This document shows positions 7,125 to 14,601 of a stretch of DNA of 17,588 bases, piece after piece; position 1 is the stretch's first letter; each line of letters begins with the position of its first letter. The position numbers and the translations under genes were made by a program. The stretch spans positions 1 to 17,588 of the forward strand of contig CAZCRG010000029.1 in the NCBI GenBank assembly GCA_964501105.1. Direction: 5' to 3'. The notes beneath the pieces are model-generated. The model saw only the letters and a list, made by a program, of their open reading frames with translations. It made no database searches and had not been told where the DNA came from. The stretch comes from BMS3B sp964501105 (GTDB lineage Archaea; Hydrothermarchaeota; Hydrothermarchaeia; Hydrothermarchaeales; BMS3B).

Positions 7125-7667
7125 ATGAAAATTCTCATTGCCATCACCGGTGCCAGCGGCATGCCCTACGCTGCAAGACTAATTGAGGCCCTTAAGGAGT
7201 TAAATATTGACTACAGCGGCGTCATAAGCAAACCTGCACTGAAAATCTTCAGAGAGGAGGCAGGAGATAAAATAGCTCTCATTCAGGACTTCTACGGAGA
7301 GGAGGAAATTGAGGCACCCTTCTCCAGCGGCTCCTCCAGTGCCGATGCCATGGTAATAATCCCCTGCTCAATGAAAACCCTATCTGCTATTGCCTGTGGC
7401 TATGCCTCAAACTTAATAACAAGAAGTGCTGATGTAATGCTTAAAGAAAGGAAAAAACTCATACTTGTTCCCAGGGAAACCCCTCTGAACTCAATACACC
7501 TGGAGAATATGCTAAAGCTCTCCAACCTTGGTGCTGTTATTCTGCCAGCAATGCCAGCCTTCTACCCCTCGCCTGAAAGTATAGATGATATGCTCAGCTT
7601 TATAGCCGGTAAGGTTCTCGATGCTCTTGGTATAGAAAACAACCTTTACAAAAGGTGGGGACAGTGA
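7125..7667 (+). CDS. ubiX: Flavin prenyltransferase UbiX
   Basis: A 180-residue protein, normal length for the family. It has the N-terminal flavin-binding GASG (9-12), PCSMKTLSAIA (80-90), VPRETPLNSIHLENM (115-129) and PAFYPSP (144-150), all standard UbiX/Pad1 signatures. UbiX joins a dimethylallyl group from dimethylallyl (mono)phosphate to reduced FMN, making the prenylated FMN that UbiD-type decarboxylases need. The UbiD-family gene overlaps its last four bases, so enzyme and cofactor maker are translationally coupled. It is the first gene of the five-gene mevalonate operon and itself uses an isoprenoid, linking cofactor supply to the pathway's product. Confidence 0.93.
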   Translation: MKILIAITGASGMPYAARLIEALKELNIDYSGVISKPALKIFREEAGDKIALIQDFYGEEEIEAPFSSGSSSADAMVIIPCSMKTLSAIACGYASNLITRSADVMLKERKKLILVPRETPLNSIHLENMLKLSNLGAVILPAMPAFYPSPESIDDMLSFIAGKVLDALGIENNLYKRWGQ

Positions 7668-8938
7668 AAAGCCTGAGAGACTTTTTAGAGGCCGATTTAA
7701 CCATTGATAATGAAGTTAGTCCAGAATTTGAAATCTCGAAAATATTAATGGAGAACTACAGAAAAACTGTACTCTTCAACAAAGTTGAGGGAAGCAGGGT
7801 CAGAGTAGTGGGCAACCTGGTCACCTCTCGAGAAAGAATGTGCTCTGCCCTGGGCACAACTAAAGAGAACTTTATAAAAAGGGTCATGGAAGCCTTAAAA
7901 AATCCTCTTGAGCCTGAGGAAGTTGATAGTGCGAAGTGGCAGGATGAAGAATTAAAGAGCCTTAAAGAACTTCCAATACTTACCCACTTCGAGAAGGATG
8001 CCGGAGCCTACATAACCTCAGGTGTGGTCTTCGCCGAGGATGAGGAGCATGGCAGGAATGCAAGTGTGCACAGAATGCTTGTTCTTGATGATAATCATCT
8101 TGCAATACGCCTCGTAGAGAGGCACCTCTATGCCTTTTACAAAAAGAAGGAAGAAAAGAATGAACCCCTTGAAATAGCCATAGCCATAGGCCTTCACCCG
8201 AGTGTGCTCTTTGCAGCCAGCTACTCCTTTAACAGCTTTGAAGACGAGCTTGCCCTCGCAGGTTCTCTTGCTGGTGAGCCTGTTACCTTAGCTGAATGCA
8301 GAAGTGTCGAGCTGAGAGTTCCTTCTGAGGCTGAGATTGTGATTGAAGGCAGGATACTCCCTGAAGTAAGAGTTGAAGAGGGCCCCTTCACAGATATAAC
8401 AGGCACCTATGACATTGTGAGAGAGCAGCCTGTGATTGAAGTGAGCAGAATATCAGTGAAGAAGGATGCCATATACCATGCCCTTGTGCCCAGCAGTGTG
8501 GAGCACAGGCTCTTGATGGGCATGCCAAGAGAGCCCTCAATATACAACGAGGTTTCAAAAGTGGCAGAGGTGAAAAATGTAGTCCTGAGCGAGGGTGGGT
8601 GCAGCTGGCTCCATGGCTTTGTGTCTATTAAAAAGAGGAGCGAAGAGGAGCCAGAGAAAGCTATTAAGGCTGCCTTTGAAGGTCATAAGAGTATGAAGCA
8701 TGTTGTTATTGTGGACGAAGATATAGACATATTCTCGCCCGAGGAAGTTGAATTTGCCATAGCAACAAGATTTCAGGCTCACAAGGATGCCTATATCTTT
8801 GAGGGAGTTAAGGGCTCAAGCCTTGATCCCAGTGCAGGCAAGTCTGCAATTACAACAAAAGTGGGTATAGATGCAACTAAACCACTGGGAAAAGATGAAG
8901 AGTATGAAAGAGCAAAATTACCCGAGGTGAAAAAATGA
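7664..8938 (+). CDS. UbiD-family decarboxylase, likely trans-anhydromevalonate 5-phosphate decarboxylase
   Basis: A 424-residue prenylated-FMN decarboxylase. The metal/Arg motif is present as N132-x4-R137, with the same spacing as Asn168/Arg173 of Fdc1, and the catalytic pair appears as E239-GPFT-D244 in EGPFTDITGTYD. The last acidic residue is Asp, as in many UbiD proteins, not the Glu of Fdc1. In archaea a UbiD homologue of this kind converts trans-anhydromevalonate 5-phosphate to isopentenyl phosphate (Hayakawa, Hemmi and colleagues' modified mevalonate pathway). Clustering with HMG-CoA reductase, and an aconitase X large subunit 7 kb away, favours that substrate over a quinone precursor. 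GTG 7664 follows an aggtggg site at 7653-7659. An alternative GTG at 7655 lies inside that site. The stop overlaps the HMG-CoA reductase start (ATGA). Confidence 0.85.
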   Translation: MKSLRDFLEADLTIDNEVSPEFEISKILMENYRKTVLFNKVEGSRVRVVGNLVTSRERMCSALGTTKENFIKRVMEALKNPLEPEEVDSAKWQDEELKSLKELPILTHFEKDAGAYITSGVVFAEDEEHGRNASVHRMLVLDDNHLAIRLVERHLYAFYKKKEEKNEPLEIAIAIGLHPSVLFAASYSFNSFEDELALAGSLAGEPVTLAECRSVELRVPSEAEIVIEGRILPEVRVEEGPFTDITGTYDIVREQPVIEVSRISVKKDAIYHALVPSSVEHRLLMGMPREPSIYNEVSKVAEVKNVVLSEGGCSWLHGFVSIKKRSEEEPEKAIKAAFEGHKSMKHVVIVDEDIDIFSPEEVEFAIATRFQAHKDAYIFEGVKGSSLDPSAGKSAITTKVGIDATKPLGKDEEYERAKLPEVKK

Positions 8939-10203
8939 AAAGTTCAAGGATATCTGGTTTTTATAAGCTTCCTCCCGAGGAGAGGCTTAAAAAGGTAAAG
9001 GAGTTCTCCAATCTGGGAGAGGAGGAAGTCGAGGCTATCTCAGGCAGAGGATTGAGCCTGGAACAGGCTGACAGGATGATTGAAAATGTTGTGGGCACAC
9101 TGGAGCTTCCTTTAGGTATTGCCACCAACTTTCTCATAGATGGAAAAGATTACCTGATCCCCATGGCAATAGAGGAGCCCAGTGTTGTTGCAGCAGCCAG
9201 CAATGCTGCACGAATGGCGAGAGTCAGGGGAGGCTTTATAACTTCAGCTACAGAGCCGCTGATGATAGGTCAGGTGCAGCTTACTGGTGTTAAGGACCCC
9301 CATGGAGCAAAGATGGATATCCTGAGCATAAAGGACAAGATAATTGAAAAGGCAAATGAACAGGATCCTATTCTTGTCAAGCTGGGAGGAGGCTGCAAGG
9401 ACATAGATGTGAGGGTTATAGACACAAAACTTGGTCCCATGGTGGTTACTCATCTCCTTGTGGATTGCAGAGATGCCATGGGAGCCAATGCTGTCAATAC
9501 AATGGCTGAGGCAGTTGCTCCTCTGATAGAGGAAGTTACAGAGGGCAGAGTATACCTGAGGATAATCTCCAATCTCGCAAAATTCAGACTTGCAAGAGCC
9601 AAAGCAGTCTTTGATAAGGAAGCTATAGGGGGCGAGGAAGTTGTGGATGGTATCCTCAATGCCTACGCCTTTGCAGAAGCAGATGTCTTCAGGTGCACCA
9701 CCCACAACAAGGGAATAATGAATGGAATAATCGCCTTAACCCTTGCAACAGGAAATGATACTCGTGCCATAGAGGCTGGAGCTCATGCTTATGCTGCCAT
9801 CAAAGGTAGCTATAAGCCTCTCACCACCTACGAAAAGAACAAGGATGGAGACCTTGTTGGTACCATAGAGGTACCAATTGCAGCAGGGCTTATTGGAGGA
9901 GCCACTGCAGTTCATCCAGTAGCCAAAGCTGCTATAAAGATTCTCGGTGTAACCTCCGCTCAGGAGCTTTCAAGAGTTATGGCTGCTGTAGGCCTTGCTC
10001 AAAACTTTGCTGCTCTCAGAGCACTTGCCACAGAAGGAATTCAGCGCGGACATATGAGCCTTCATGCCAGGAATATTGCTGCTATGGCAGGAGCAAAGGG
10101 CGATGAAATTGACAGAGTGGCAAAGCTTCTTGTTAAAGAGGGAAAGGTCAGAATGGATAGAGCAAAGGAGATTCTCGAGAAGGTGAGGGCTGGAAAGCTA
10201 TGA
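8935..10203 (+). CDS. hmgA: Hydroxymethylglutaryl-CoA reductase, class II
   Basis: A 422-residue soluble enzyme that reduces HMG-CoA to mevalonate. It aligns with class II (Pseudomonas mevalonii, Archaeoglobus type): ENVVGTLELPLGIA (50-63), PMAIEEPSVVAAASNAAR (76-93, catalytic Glu81), DAMGANAVNTMAEA (180-193), HNKGIMNG with catalytic Lys259, TGNDTRAIEAGAHAYA with catalytic Asp275, and GHMSLHARNIA with catalytic His377. All catalytic residues are present. Class II enzymes from A. fulgidus and P. mevalonii can use NADH, but cofactor preference here cannot be read securely. Its ATG overlaps the UbiD stop in ATGA, and its own TGA overlaps the ferredoxin start in ATGA. Most archaea have class I enzymes; class II in archaea is generally attributed to transfer from bacteria. 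Confidence 0.95.
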   Translation: MKSSRISGFYKLPPEERLKKVKEFSNLGEEEVEAISGRGLSLEQADRMIENVVGTLELPLGIATNFLIDGKDYLIPMAIEEPSVVAAASNAARMARVRGGFITSATEPLMIGQVQLTGVKDPHGAKMDILSIKDKIIEKANEQDPILVKLGGGCKDIDVRVIDTKLGPMVVTHLLVDCRDAMGANAVNTMAEAVAPLIEEVTEGRVYLRIISNLAKFRLARAKAVFDKEAIGGEEVVDGILNAYAFAEADVFRCTTHNKGIMNGIIALTLATGNDTRAIEAGAHAYAAIKGSYKPLTTYEKNKDGDLVGTIEVPIAAGLIGGATAVHPVAKAAIKILGVTSAQELSRVMAAVGLAQNFAALRALATEGIQRGHMSLHARNIAAMAGAKGDEIDRVAKLLVKEGKVRMDRAKEILEKVRAGKL

Positions 10204-10364
10204 AGGTAATAGAGGAGCGCTGTGTAGGCTGTGCCCACTGTATGCCCTTCTGCAGGCAGGAGGCGATTGCTGTCTTTGGTAAGGCTGAAATTCTCAAGGA
10301 GAAGTGCATAGAATGCAAGCTCTGCATAAACTACTGCCCAAATGATGCCATAGTGGAGGATTGA
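10200..10364 (+). CDS. Small 2[4Fe-4S] ferredoxin
   Basis: A 54-residue protein with two cluster motifs: C8-x2-C11-x2-C14-x3-C18 and C36-x2-C39-x2-C42-x3-C46-P. This is the classical clostridial-type bicluster ferredoxin and nearly the smallest possible. The first motif lacks the usual Pro after its fourth Cys. Its ATG overlaps the HMG-CoA reductase stop (ATGA), and the flavoprotein gene starts one base after its own stop, so it sits inside the mevalonate operon. It is most simply the electron donor (or acceptor) of the flavoprotein that follows. Supply of electrons to another enzyme of the operon is less likely, because neither UbiD nor HMG-CoA reductase consumes ferredoxin. Confidence 0.92.
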   Translation: MKVIEERCVGCAHCMPFCRQEAIAVFGKAEILKEKCIECKLCINYCPNDAIVED

Positions 10365-10365
10365 G

Positions 10366-11604
10366 ATGAAAGCCTGTGTTATTGGCTCTGGCTTGGGTGG
10401 ACTCCTGGCTGCCTGCTCTCTTGCACAAAAGGGCTATGAAGTCGATGTCTACGAAAAGCTCCCCTATCCGGGGGGAAGGTTTACAAATATTGAATATAAG
10501 GGCTACCAGCTTTCCACTGGTGCTCTTCATATGATTCCCCATGGAAGCTCTGGCCCTCTTGCAGAGTTGCTCAGAGAGGTTGGTGCTAATATTGAAATTG
10601 TGGACTCAAGGCCACAAGCCCTCTTCAGGATTAACGGCGAAAATTTAACTCACAGAGAAGTTGTAGGAGCTTTTCCTCTCCGCCAGAGGGCTGGAATTCT
10701 CAAACTGCTGGCAAAGCTGAAGTTAAGCAAAGGAGGGGAGGAGAGCTACGCTGAGTGGGTTGAAAAGCAGGTAAAAAGCGAGCTTGCCCAGAAAATAGCA
10801 AATGCCTTCACAGGCTGGAGTCTGAGCCTTGATGCCAGCGAAGTTCCTTCAAGAGAGGTTCTGGAAGAGATAAAGTATATCTATAAATACGGCGGACCAG
10901 GAGTGCCCCGAGGCGGATGCAAAGGTGTTACTGACGCTCTACTTGAAATTCTTTCAGCAGAGGGAGGAAAGCTCCACCTGAAGAAGAGAGTTGAGAAGGT
11001 CTACGGCAGCGAGGCTGCTGAAGGTATTGTTGTGGATGGTGAGAAAAAGAGTTATGACCTCATAGTGAGCAACATAGGCCCAAAAGCAACTTCTTACCTT
11101 GCTGATGAACTTTTGCCACGTAGCTATAAAAGCTCAGTTAGCAATCTCAGAAGTTCCTGGGGGATAAAGATAAGTGTTGCCTGCGATAAAGCAATGCTGG
11201 GCTTCAGCGGAGTGCTGCTTACACCAGAAGCTGAACGAATCCATGGCATTAATGAGGTTACAAATGCTTCACCTGACCTTGCCCCTCAGGGTAAGCACCT
11301 CCTGATGTCGCACCAGGGTTTGAAGCCAGGTATGGATGTCAGGGAGGAGATTGAAAAAGGGATAAAGGATTTAAACAATATTTTCCCTGATTTCAAGAAG
11401 CACTGCAAAATTCTGGCTGTACAGGTGTATAAAAATGACTGGCCTGTGAACAGGAGTCCCAGCGGGAAGATAATCTCACCAAAAACTCCTGTAAAGAATA
11501 TAGTGAATGTGGGCGATGGTATAAAGCCTCTGGGGCTCATGGAGACAGACGGCATTGCTGCTGGAGTAAAGGAGGCTTTGAATTATATTGAGAGAGAACT
11601 CTAA
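10366..11604 (+). CDS. Phytoene-dehydrogenase-like FAD oxidoreductase
   Basis: A 412-residue protein. The N-terminal dinucleotide fold is VIGSGLGGLLAACSLAQKGYEV (residues 5-26), then the acidic VYEK and PGGR of the CrtI/amine-oxidase superfamily. The C-terminal FAD motif is NIVNVGDGIKPLGLMETDGIAAGVKEALNYI. There is no signal peptide or membrane helix. Relatives act on isoprenoids (phytoene desaturases, carotenoid isomerases, prenyl reductases), but many archaeal members are uncharacterised. As last gene of an operon that makes isopentenyl phosphate, and one base after a ferredoxin gene, it may saturate or otherwise modify prenyl chains with ferredoxin as donor. A methanogen geranylgeranyl reductase, of a different flavoprotein family, is known to work with a ferredoxin. 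The substrate is unproven. Its stop overlaps that of the convergent DUF72 gene by four bases. Confidence 0.85.
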   Translation: MKACVIGSGLGGLLAACSLAQKGYEVDVYEKLPYPGGRFTNIEYKGYQLSTGALHMIPHGSSGPLAELLREVGANIEIVDSRPQALFRINGENLTHREVVGAFPLRQRAGILKLLAKLKLSKGGEESYAEWVEKQVKSELAQKIANAFTGWSLSLDASEVPSREVLEEIKYIYKYGGPGVPRGGCKGVTDALLEILSAEGGKLHLKKRVEKVYGSEAAEGIVVDGEKKSYDLIVSNIGPKATSYLADELLPRSYKSSVSNLRSSWGIKISVACDKAMLGFSGVLLTPEAERIHGINEVTNASPDLAPQGKHLLMSHQGLKPGMDVREEIEKGIKDLNNIFPDFKKHCKILAVQVYKNDWPVNRSPSGKIISPKTPVKNIVNVGDGIKPLGLMETDGIAAGVKEALNYIEREL

Positions 11605-12320
11605 ATAATCATATTTTTAAACTCTCTTGCATTTTCAAACATGGCTGTGTTGTTGAAGAGCACATATATCTCCTGAGACTCCAGGTTATTGTACAGATTT
11701 AAAAGCTCTTCAAGCTCCTCTCTACTGTATTTGTACCTGTAGCCGTCTCTGCCGTGAAGGCGGAAATAGTTAATATTACTGTCAATAGCTGGCAGGTCTT
11801 TGAAGGGGTCAACCACATGAATTAAATCCAGTTCTGAGCAGATTTTTCCAACAATGTCACCTGTCCAGCCTTTGCCTCGAGGCTCAAAGCCGAAAATAAG
11901 GCCCTTTCTTTCCACTGAAGAGAAAAAGTTTCTCATATTATCAATATTTTCTTTCTCTGCTTTAAAACTGGGGGGAGTCTGGAAGATTACCACTTTTGCC
12001 TCAAGGGCAAGAGCAGCTTCAAGGGTATATTCATAGGCAGCAAAAACCTCCTGAGTGTTTCTAAAGAAGCCGTAGCATACTTTTTTCTCTTCTGGGATTT
12101 CAACTCCAGCTTTTCTGTAGGTGGGACTTTTAGCAGGATGGGTTATAAACTGCAGAGCCTTGAGGGTAAATTCAAAACCCTCTGGTGCTTCAGAGCGCCA
12201 CCCTTTCAGAGTGGGAATTCTTACTCTCCTGTAAAAGGTTTGCTGTACCTCCACAAGACTTAACTCCCCATAATACTTTTTTCTCGAAATAGGAAAACCG
12301 CAGCACCCCACCTTTATCAT
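11601..12320 (-). CDS. DUF72 family protein (YecE-like)
   Basis: A 239-residue TIM-barrel-like DUF72 protein. It starts KVGCCGFP and contains VQQTFYR, FEFTLKALQFITHPAK, an FGFEPRGKGW strand and NYFRLHGRDGYRYKYS near the end, all family signatures. The biochemical function of DUF72 is not established; proposed roles are speculative. ATG 12320 is preferred to GTG 12335: the family begins there, and a tttataaa box (12342-12349) is centred 25 bases upstream, giving a leaderless transcript. The stop codons of this gene and the convergent flavoprotein gene share bases 11602-11603. It is divergent from a phosphoribosyltransferase gene with an 87-base spacer. Confidence 0.85.
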   Translation of the reverse strand: MIKVGCCGFPISRKKYYGELSLVEVQQTFYRRVRIPTLKGWRSEAPEGFEFTLKALQFITHPAKSPTYRKAGVEIPEEKKVCYGFFRNTQEVFAAYEYTLEAALALEAKVVIFQTPPSFKAEKENIDNMRNFFSSVERKGLIFGFEPRGKGWTGDIVGKICSELDLIHVVDPFKDLPAIDSNINYFRLHGRDGYRYKYSREELEELLNLYNNLESQEIYVLFNNTAMFENAREFKNMII

Positions 12321-12341
12321 AGAATTAACTCTCACCTCATG

Positions 12342-12349
12342 TTTATAAA
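12342..12349 (-). promoter_or_regulatory. TATA box of DUF72 gene
   Basis: The sequence tttataaa on the minus strand is centred 25 bases before ATG 12320, the standard archaeal TATA-to-start-site distance, which places the transcript start at the A of the start codon. Confidence 0.55.
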
Positions 12350-12407
12350 GTTGGTTTTGCTTTACCTGTAGGTAATCTTAATATACTACCACATCAAAAG
12401 TAGGTTG

Positions 12408-12962
12408 ATGGAATACCTGAGACTTTACTGGGATGATGTAGAAGAGCTATGTATTGAAATAGCCAGAGAGATAAGGAACCACAGAGTTGAATTTGACATT
12501 ATTATAGGCCTTGCCCGAGGAGGGCTGGTGCCTGCAAGGATACTCAGCGACCTCCTGGACAATGATGAACTCTACACAGTTAGAGTTAAATTCTACTCAA
12601 ATATTGGTGAGACTGCTGATGAGCCAAAAATAATTCATCCTGTACAGATTGACGTTACTGGAAAGAAAATACTCCTTGTTGACGATATTGCAGATACAGG
12701 AAAAAGCTTAATTCTGGCCAAAAAGCACCTTGAGGAGAATAATGCTGGCAAGATAACTGTAGCTACACTGATAAAGAAGCCCCAGTCAGAGTTTATCCCG
12801 GATATCTACATCCAGGAAACTGATGCCTGGGTGATTTTCCCCTGGGAAGTTAGAGAGACTGTAAGACTTCTTGCTTCCAGATATAGTGGAAAGGAGCTCA
12901 AAGAAATCCTGACACGGGCAGAAATAACCAATTCTGAAGTAAGGGAAGCTTTAGAGCCCTGA
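12408..12962 (+). CDS. Phosphoribosyltransferase
   Basis: A 184-residue type I phosphoribosyltransferase. The PRPP-binding loop is ILLVDDIADTGKS (88-100), with a hydrophobic strand before two acidic residues and then a TGKS turn. DIIIGLARGGLVPARILSDLL (30-50) is the usual N-terminal strand and first loop. Such short archaeal proteins are often annotated as hypoxanthine/xanthine/guanine phosphoribosyltransferase-like, converting a purine base and PRPP to the nucleotide; the exact base cannot be read here. ATG 12408 follows a weak taggtt site; a TTG at 12405 is less likely. It is divergent from DUF72 and 50 bases upstream of cdhC; the spacer is T-rich, so co-transcription with cdhC is uncertain. 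Confidence 0.8.
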   Translation: MEYLRLYWDDVEELCIEIAREIRNHRVEFDIIIGLARGGLVPARILSDLLDNDELYTVRVKFYSNIGETADEPKIIHPVQIDVTGKKILLVDDIADTGKSLILAKKHLEENNAGKITVATLIKKPQSEFIPDIYIQETDAWVIFPWEVRETVRLLASRYSGKELKEILTRAEITNSEVREALEP

Positions 12963-13012
12963 TTATTAATATTTCCCTATGTTACTTTTTACTTTCGCAC
13001 TAAGGTGATACT

Positions 13013-14374
13013 ATGCCCAAAGGTATTCCTGTTGATGTTGCCAGCATTTATGAAGGTGAAAGAATTCATACTGACAGAGCCTTTGCCGACCTAGGCAGAG
13101 AGCTTGGAGTTGAGCTTCTCAGAGTTGCCTCAGCCTCTGAGGTTGAGGATGGAAAGGTAACTATCATCGGTAAGGATATACCTGAAATGGAAAAGGGCGA
13201 AAGCCTGCCCTTTGGAGTTTATATTAAGGTGGCCGGGGAGAAGCTTGAGGAGGATATTGAGGGCGTATTTGAAAGAAGAATTCATGAATTTATGAATTAC
13301 ATTCAGGGCTTCATGCACAATGGCTCAAGAGATTTAATGTGGTGCAGGGTTAGTGATGAGTCAGCAAAGGCAGGGCTTTCTCTGAAGCACATTGGCAGCG
13401 CTCTGATTGACCTCTTCAAAAAGGAATACAAGGTTATTGAGAAGATGGAAGTCAGCTTCTACACCAAAAAGGAGGAGGTGGAGGAGCTTCTAAAGAATGC
13501 AAGAGAGGTCTTTGCCAGAAGGGATGAAAAGGTAAAGAGTATAAAGGATGAGGATGTCGATACCTTCTATGGCTGCCTGCTCTGCCAGAGCCATGCGCCA
13601 AACCATGCCTGTATTATCTCTCCCTCCAGGACATCCAACTGCGGCTCCATATCATGGCTTGAAGCCAAGGCTGCAGTAAAAATTGATCCTCATGGTCCAA
13701 TTTTTGAAGTGCCAAAAGGTGAAGCTCTCGAGATAGTCAAGGGTGAGTATTCTGGCGTAAATGAAAAGATAAAGGAGAAAAGCTCCGGTTCAACCGAGAG
13801 GCTCTATCTACACAGCATGTTTGAGCATCCTCACACTTCCTGTGGCTGCGCCGAAGCTATAGCCTTTTATATACCTGAGGTCAACGGCTTTGGAATAGTT
13901 GATTCCGCCTTTAAGGGTAACACGCCCTTCGGCATGGACTTTGCCACTCTTATAAAACAGATTGGCGGCGGTATACCCACACCTGGCTTTCTTGGCATAA
14001 GCTATGCCTACATGAAGTCAGATAAGTTTCTTCAGGGAGATGGCGGCTGGGAGAAGGTTGTCTGGATGCCCTCTGAACTTAAAGAGAAATTCTCAGATTA
14101 TATCCCTGAGAGTGTGATAGACAAGATTGCCACAGAAAAAGAAGCAGAGAACCTGGAATCGCTGAGAAACTTCCTTCTGGATAAGAAGCATCCTGTCCTG
14201 AAAGAAGAGGCTGAGAGTATCAAAGAAGAAGAAATTAAAGAAGAAAAGGTACAGGAAAAGCCAGAGGCAGCAAAGGCTGTAGCAGTCCCTGTTACAGGAA
14301 GAAAGGTAAAGCTGGTGTTTGAAGGTGCAAGCTTTAGAATAGGGAAGTTGATAATTACTTCTGGAGAGGATTGA
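13013..14374 (+). CDS. cdhC: Acetyl-CoA synthase beta subunit of CODH/ACS complex
   Basis: A 453-residue archaeal CdhC, the subunit that joins a methyl group (from the corrinoid protein), CO and CoA into acetyl-CoA, or runs the reverse. All six A-cluster cysteines are present: C188, C191, C200, C210 for the [4Fe-4S]/bridging Ni site and C277-G-C279 for the distal Ni. The spacing (3, 9, 10, 67, 2) equals that of bacterial ACS (506, 509, 518, 528, 595, 597). The C-terminus after ~residue 400 is a Lys/Glu linker and a short beta domain usual in archaeal CdhC. The ATG has a ggtgat Shine-Dalgarno site. The other CODH/ACS subunits (CdhA, B, D, E) are not beside it. A small minus-strand gene overlaps its last 20 bases. 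Confidence 0.95.
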   Translation: MPKGIPVDVASIYEGERIHTDRAFADLGRELGVELLRVASASEVEDGKVTIIGKDIPEMEKGESLPFGVYIKVAGEKLEEDIEGVFERRIHEFMNYIQGFMHNGSRDLMWCRVSDESAKAGLSLKHIGSALIDLFKKEYKVIEKMEVSFYTKKEEVEELLKNAREVFARRDEKVKSIKDEDVDTFYGCLLCQSHAPNHACIISPSRTSNCGSISWLEAKAAVKIDPHGPIFEVPKGEALEIVKGEYSGVNEKIKEKSSGSTERLYLHSMFEHPHTSCGCAEAIAFYIPEVNGFGIVDSAFKGNTPFGMDFATLIKQIGGGIPTPGFLGISYAYMKSDKFLQGDGGWEKVVWMPSELKEKFSDYIPESVIDKIATEKEAENLESLRNFLLDKKHPVLKEEAESIKEEEIKEEKVQEKPEAAKAVAVPVTGRKVKLVFEGASFRIGKLIITSGED

Positions 14375-14543
14375 TACTAAATTCTCTCTCTTCAGAATCC
14401 TCTTTTTTTCCTTGTAGATTGCCACCGTATAATATCTTTTCTATTCTGGCCTCTATTTTCCTTTTTCTCTCTTCAAGTATTATTATTTTCTCAAGAGGGG
14501 AAAGTTTCTGAAACTTTTCACTCTCAAAGTCTATCTCTGCCAT
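14355..14543 (-). CDS. Small hypothetical helical protein
   Basis: A 62-residue, highly charged protein. Residues ~12-40 (LSPLEKIIILEERKRKIEARIEKIL) are predicted to form one helix, possibly a coiled coil, followed by a polar tail. I do not recognise a family. Support for it as a real gene is the good Shine-Dalgarno site ggggtgat with four bases to ATG 14543, and a candidate TATA (tttatatg) upstream on the same strand. It overlaps the 3' end of cdhC by 20 bases, tail to tail, and lies between cdhC and an Lrp-type regulator gene on the same strand as the regulator. In-frame starts at 14552 and 14549 lie inside the Shine-Dalgarno site. Confidence 0.5.
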   Translation of the reverse strand: MAEIDFESEKFQKLSPLEKIIILEERKRKIEARIEKILYGGNLQGKKEDSEEREFSINPLQK

Positions 14544-14551
14544 AAACATCA

Positions 14552-14561
14552 CCCCTAGGGG
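14552..14561. promoter_or_regulatory. Palindrome CCCCTAGGGG at small gene's 5' end
   Basis: A perfect 10-bp palindrome overlaps the Shine-Dalgarno site of the small gene at 14355-14543 and lies near the start expected from the tttatatg box. It could be a regulator site or mask the ribosome site, but a single short palindrome is weak evidence. Confidence 0.3.
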
Positions 14562-14601
14562 GTATTTTCAGTGGTAACATATAAAGCTTTCTATATAATG
14601 T

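Noticed and set aside
9244..9705. 153-residue minus-strand open frame inside the HMG-CoA reductase gene
   Set aside because: It lies wholly within a conserved gene on the other strand, has no family resemblance and no good ribosome site.
14093..14425. 110-residue minus-strand open frame at the end of cdhC
   Set aside because: Its Phe/Leu/Ser-rich sequence is the antisense of the Lys/Glu-rich linker of CdhC; the overlapping frame at 14355-14543 has better start signals.
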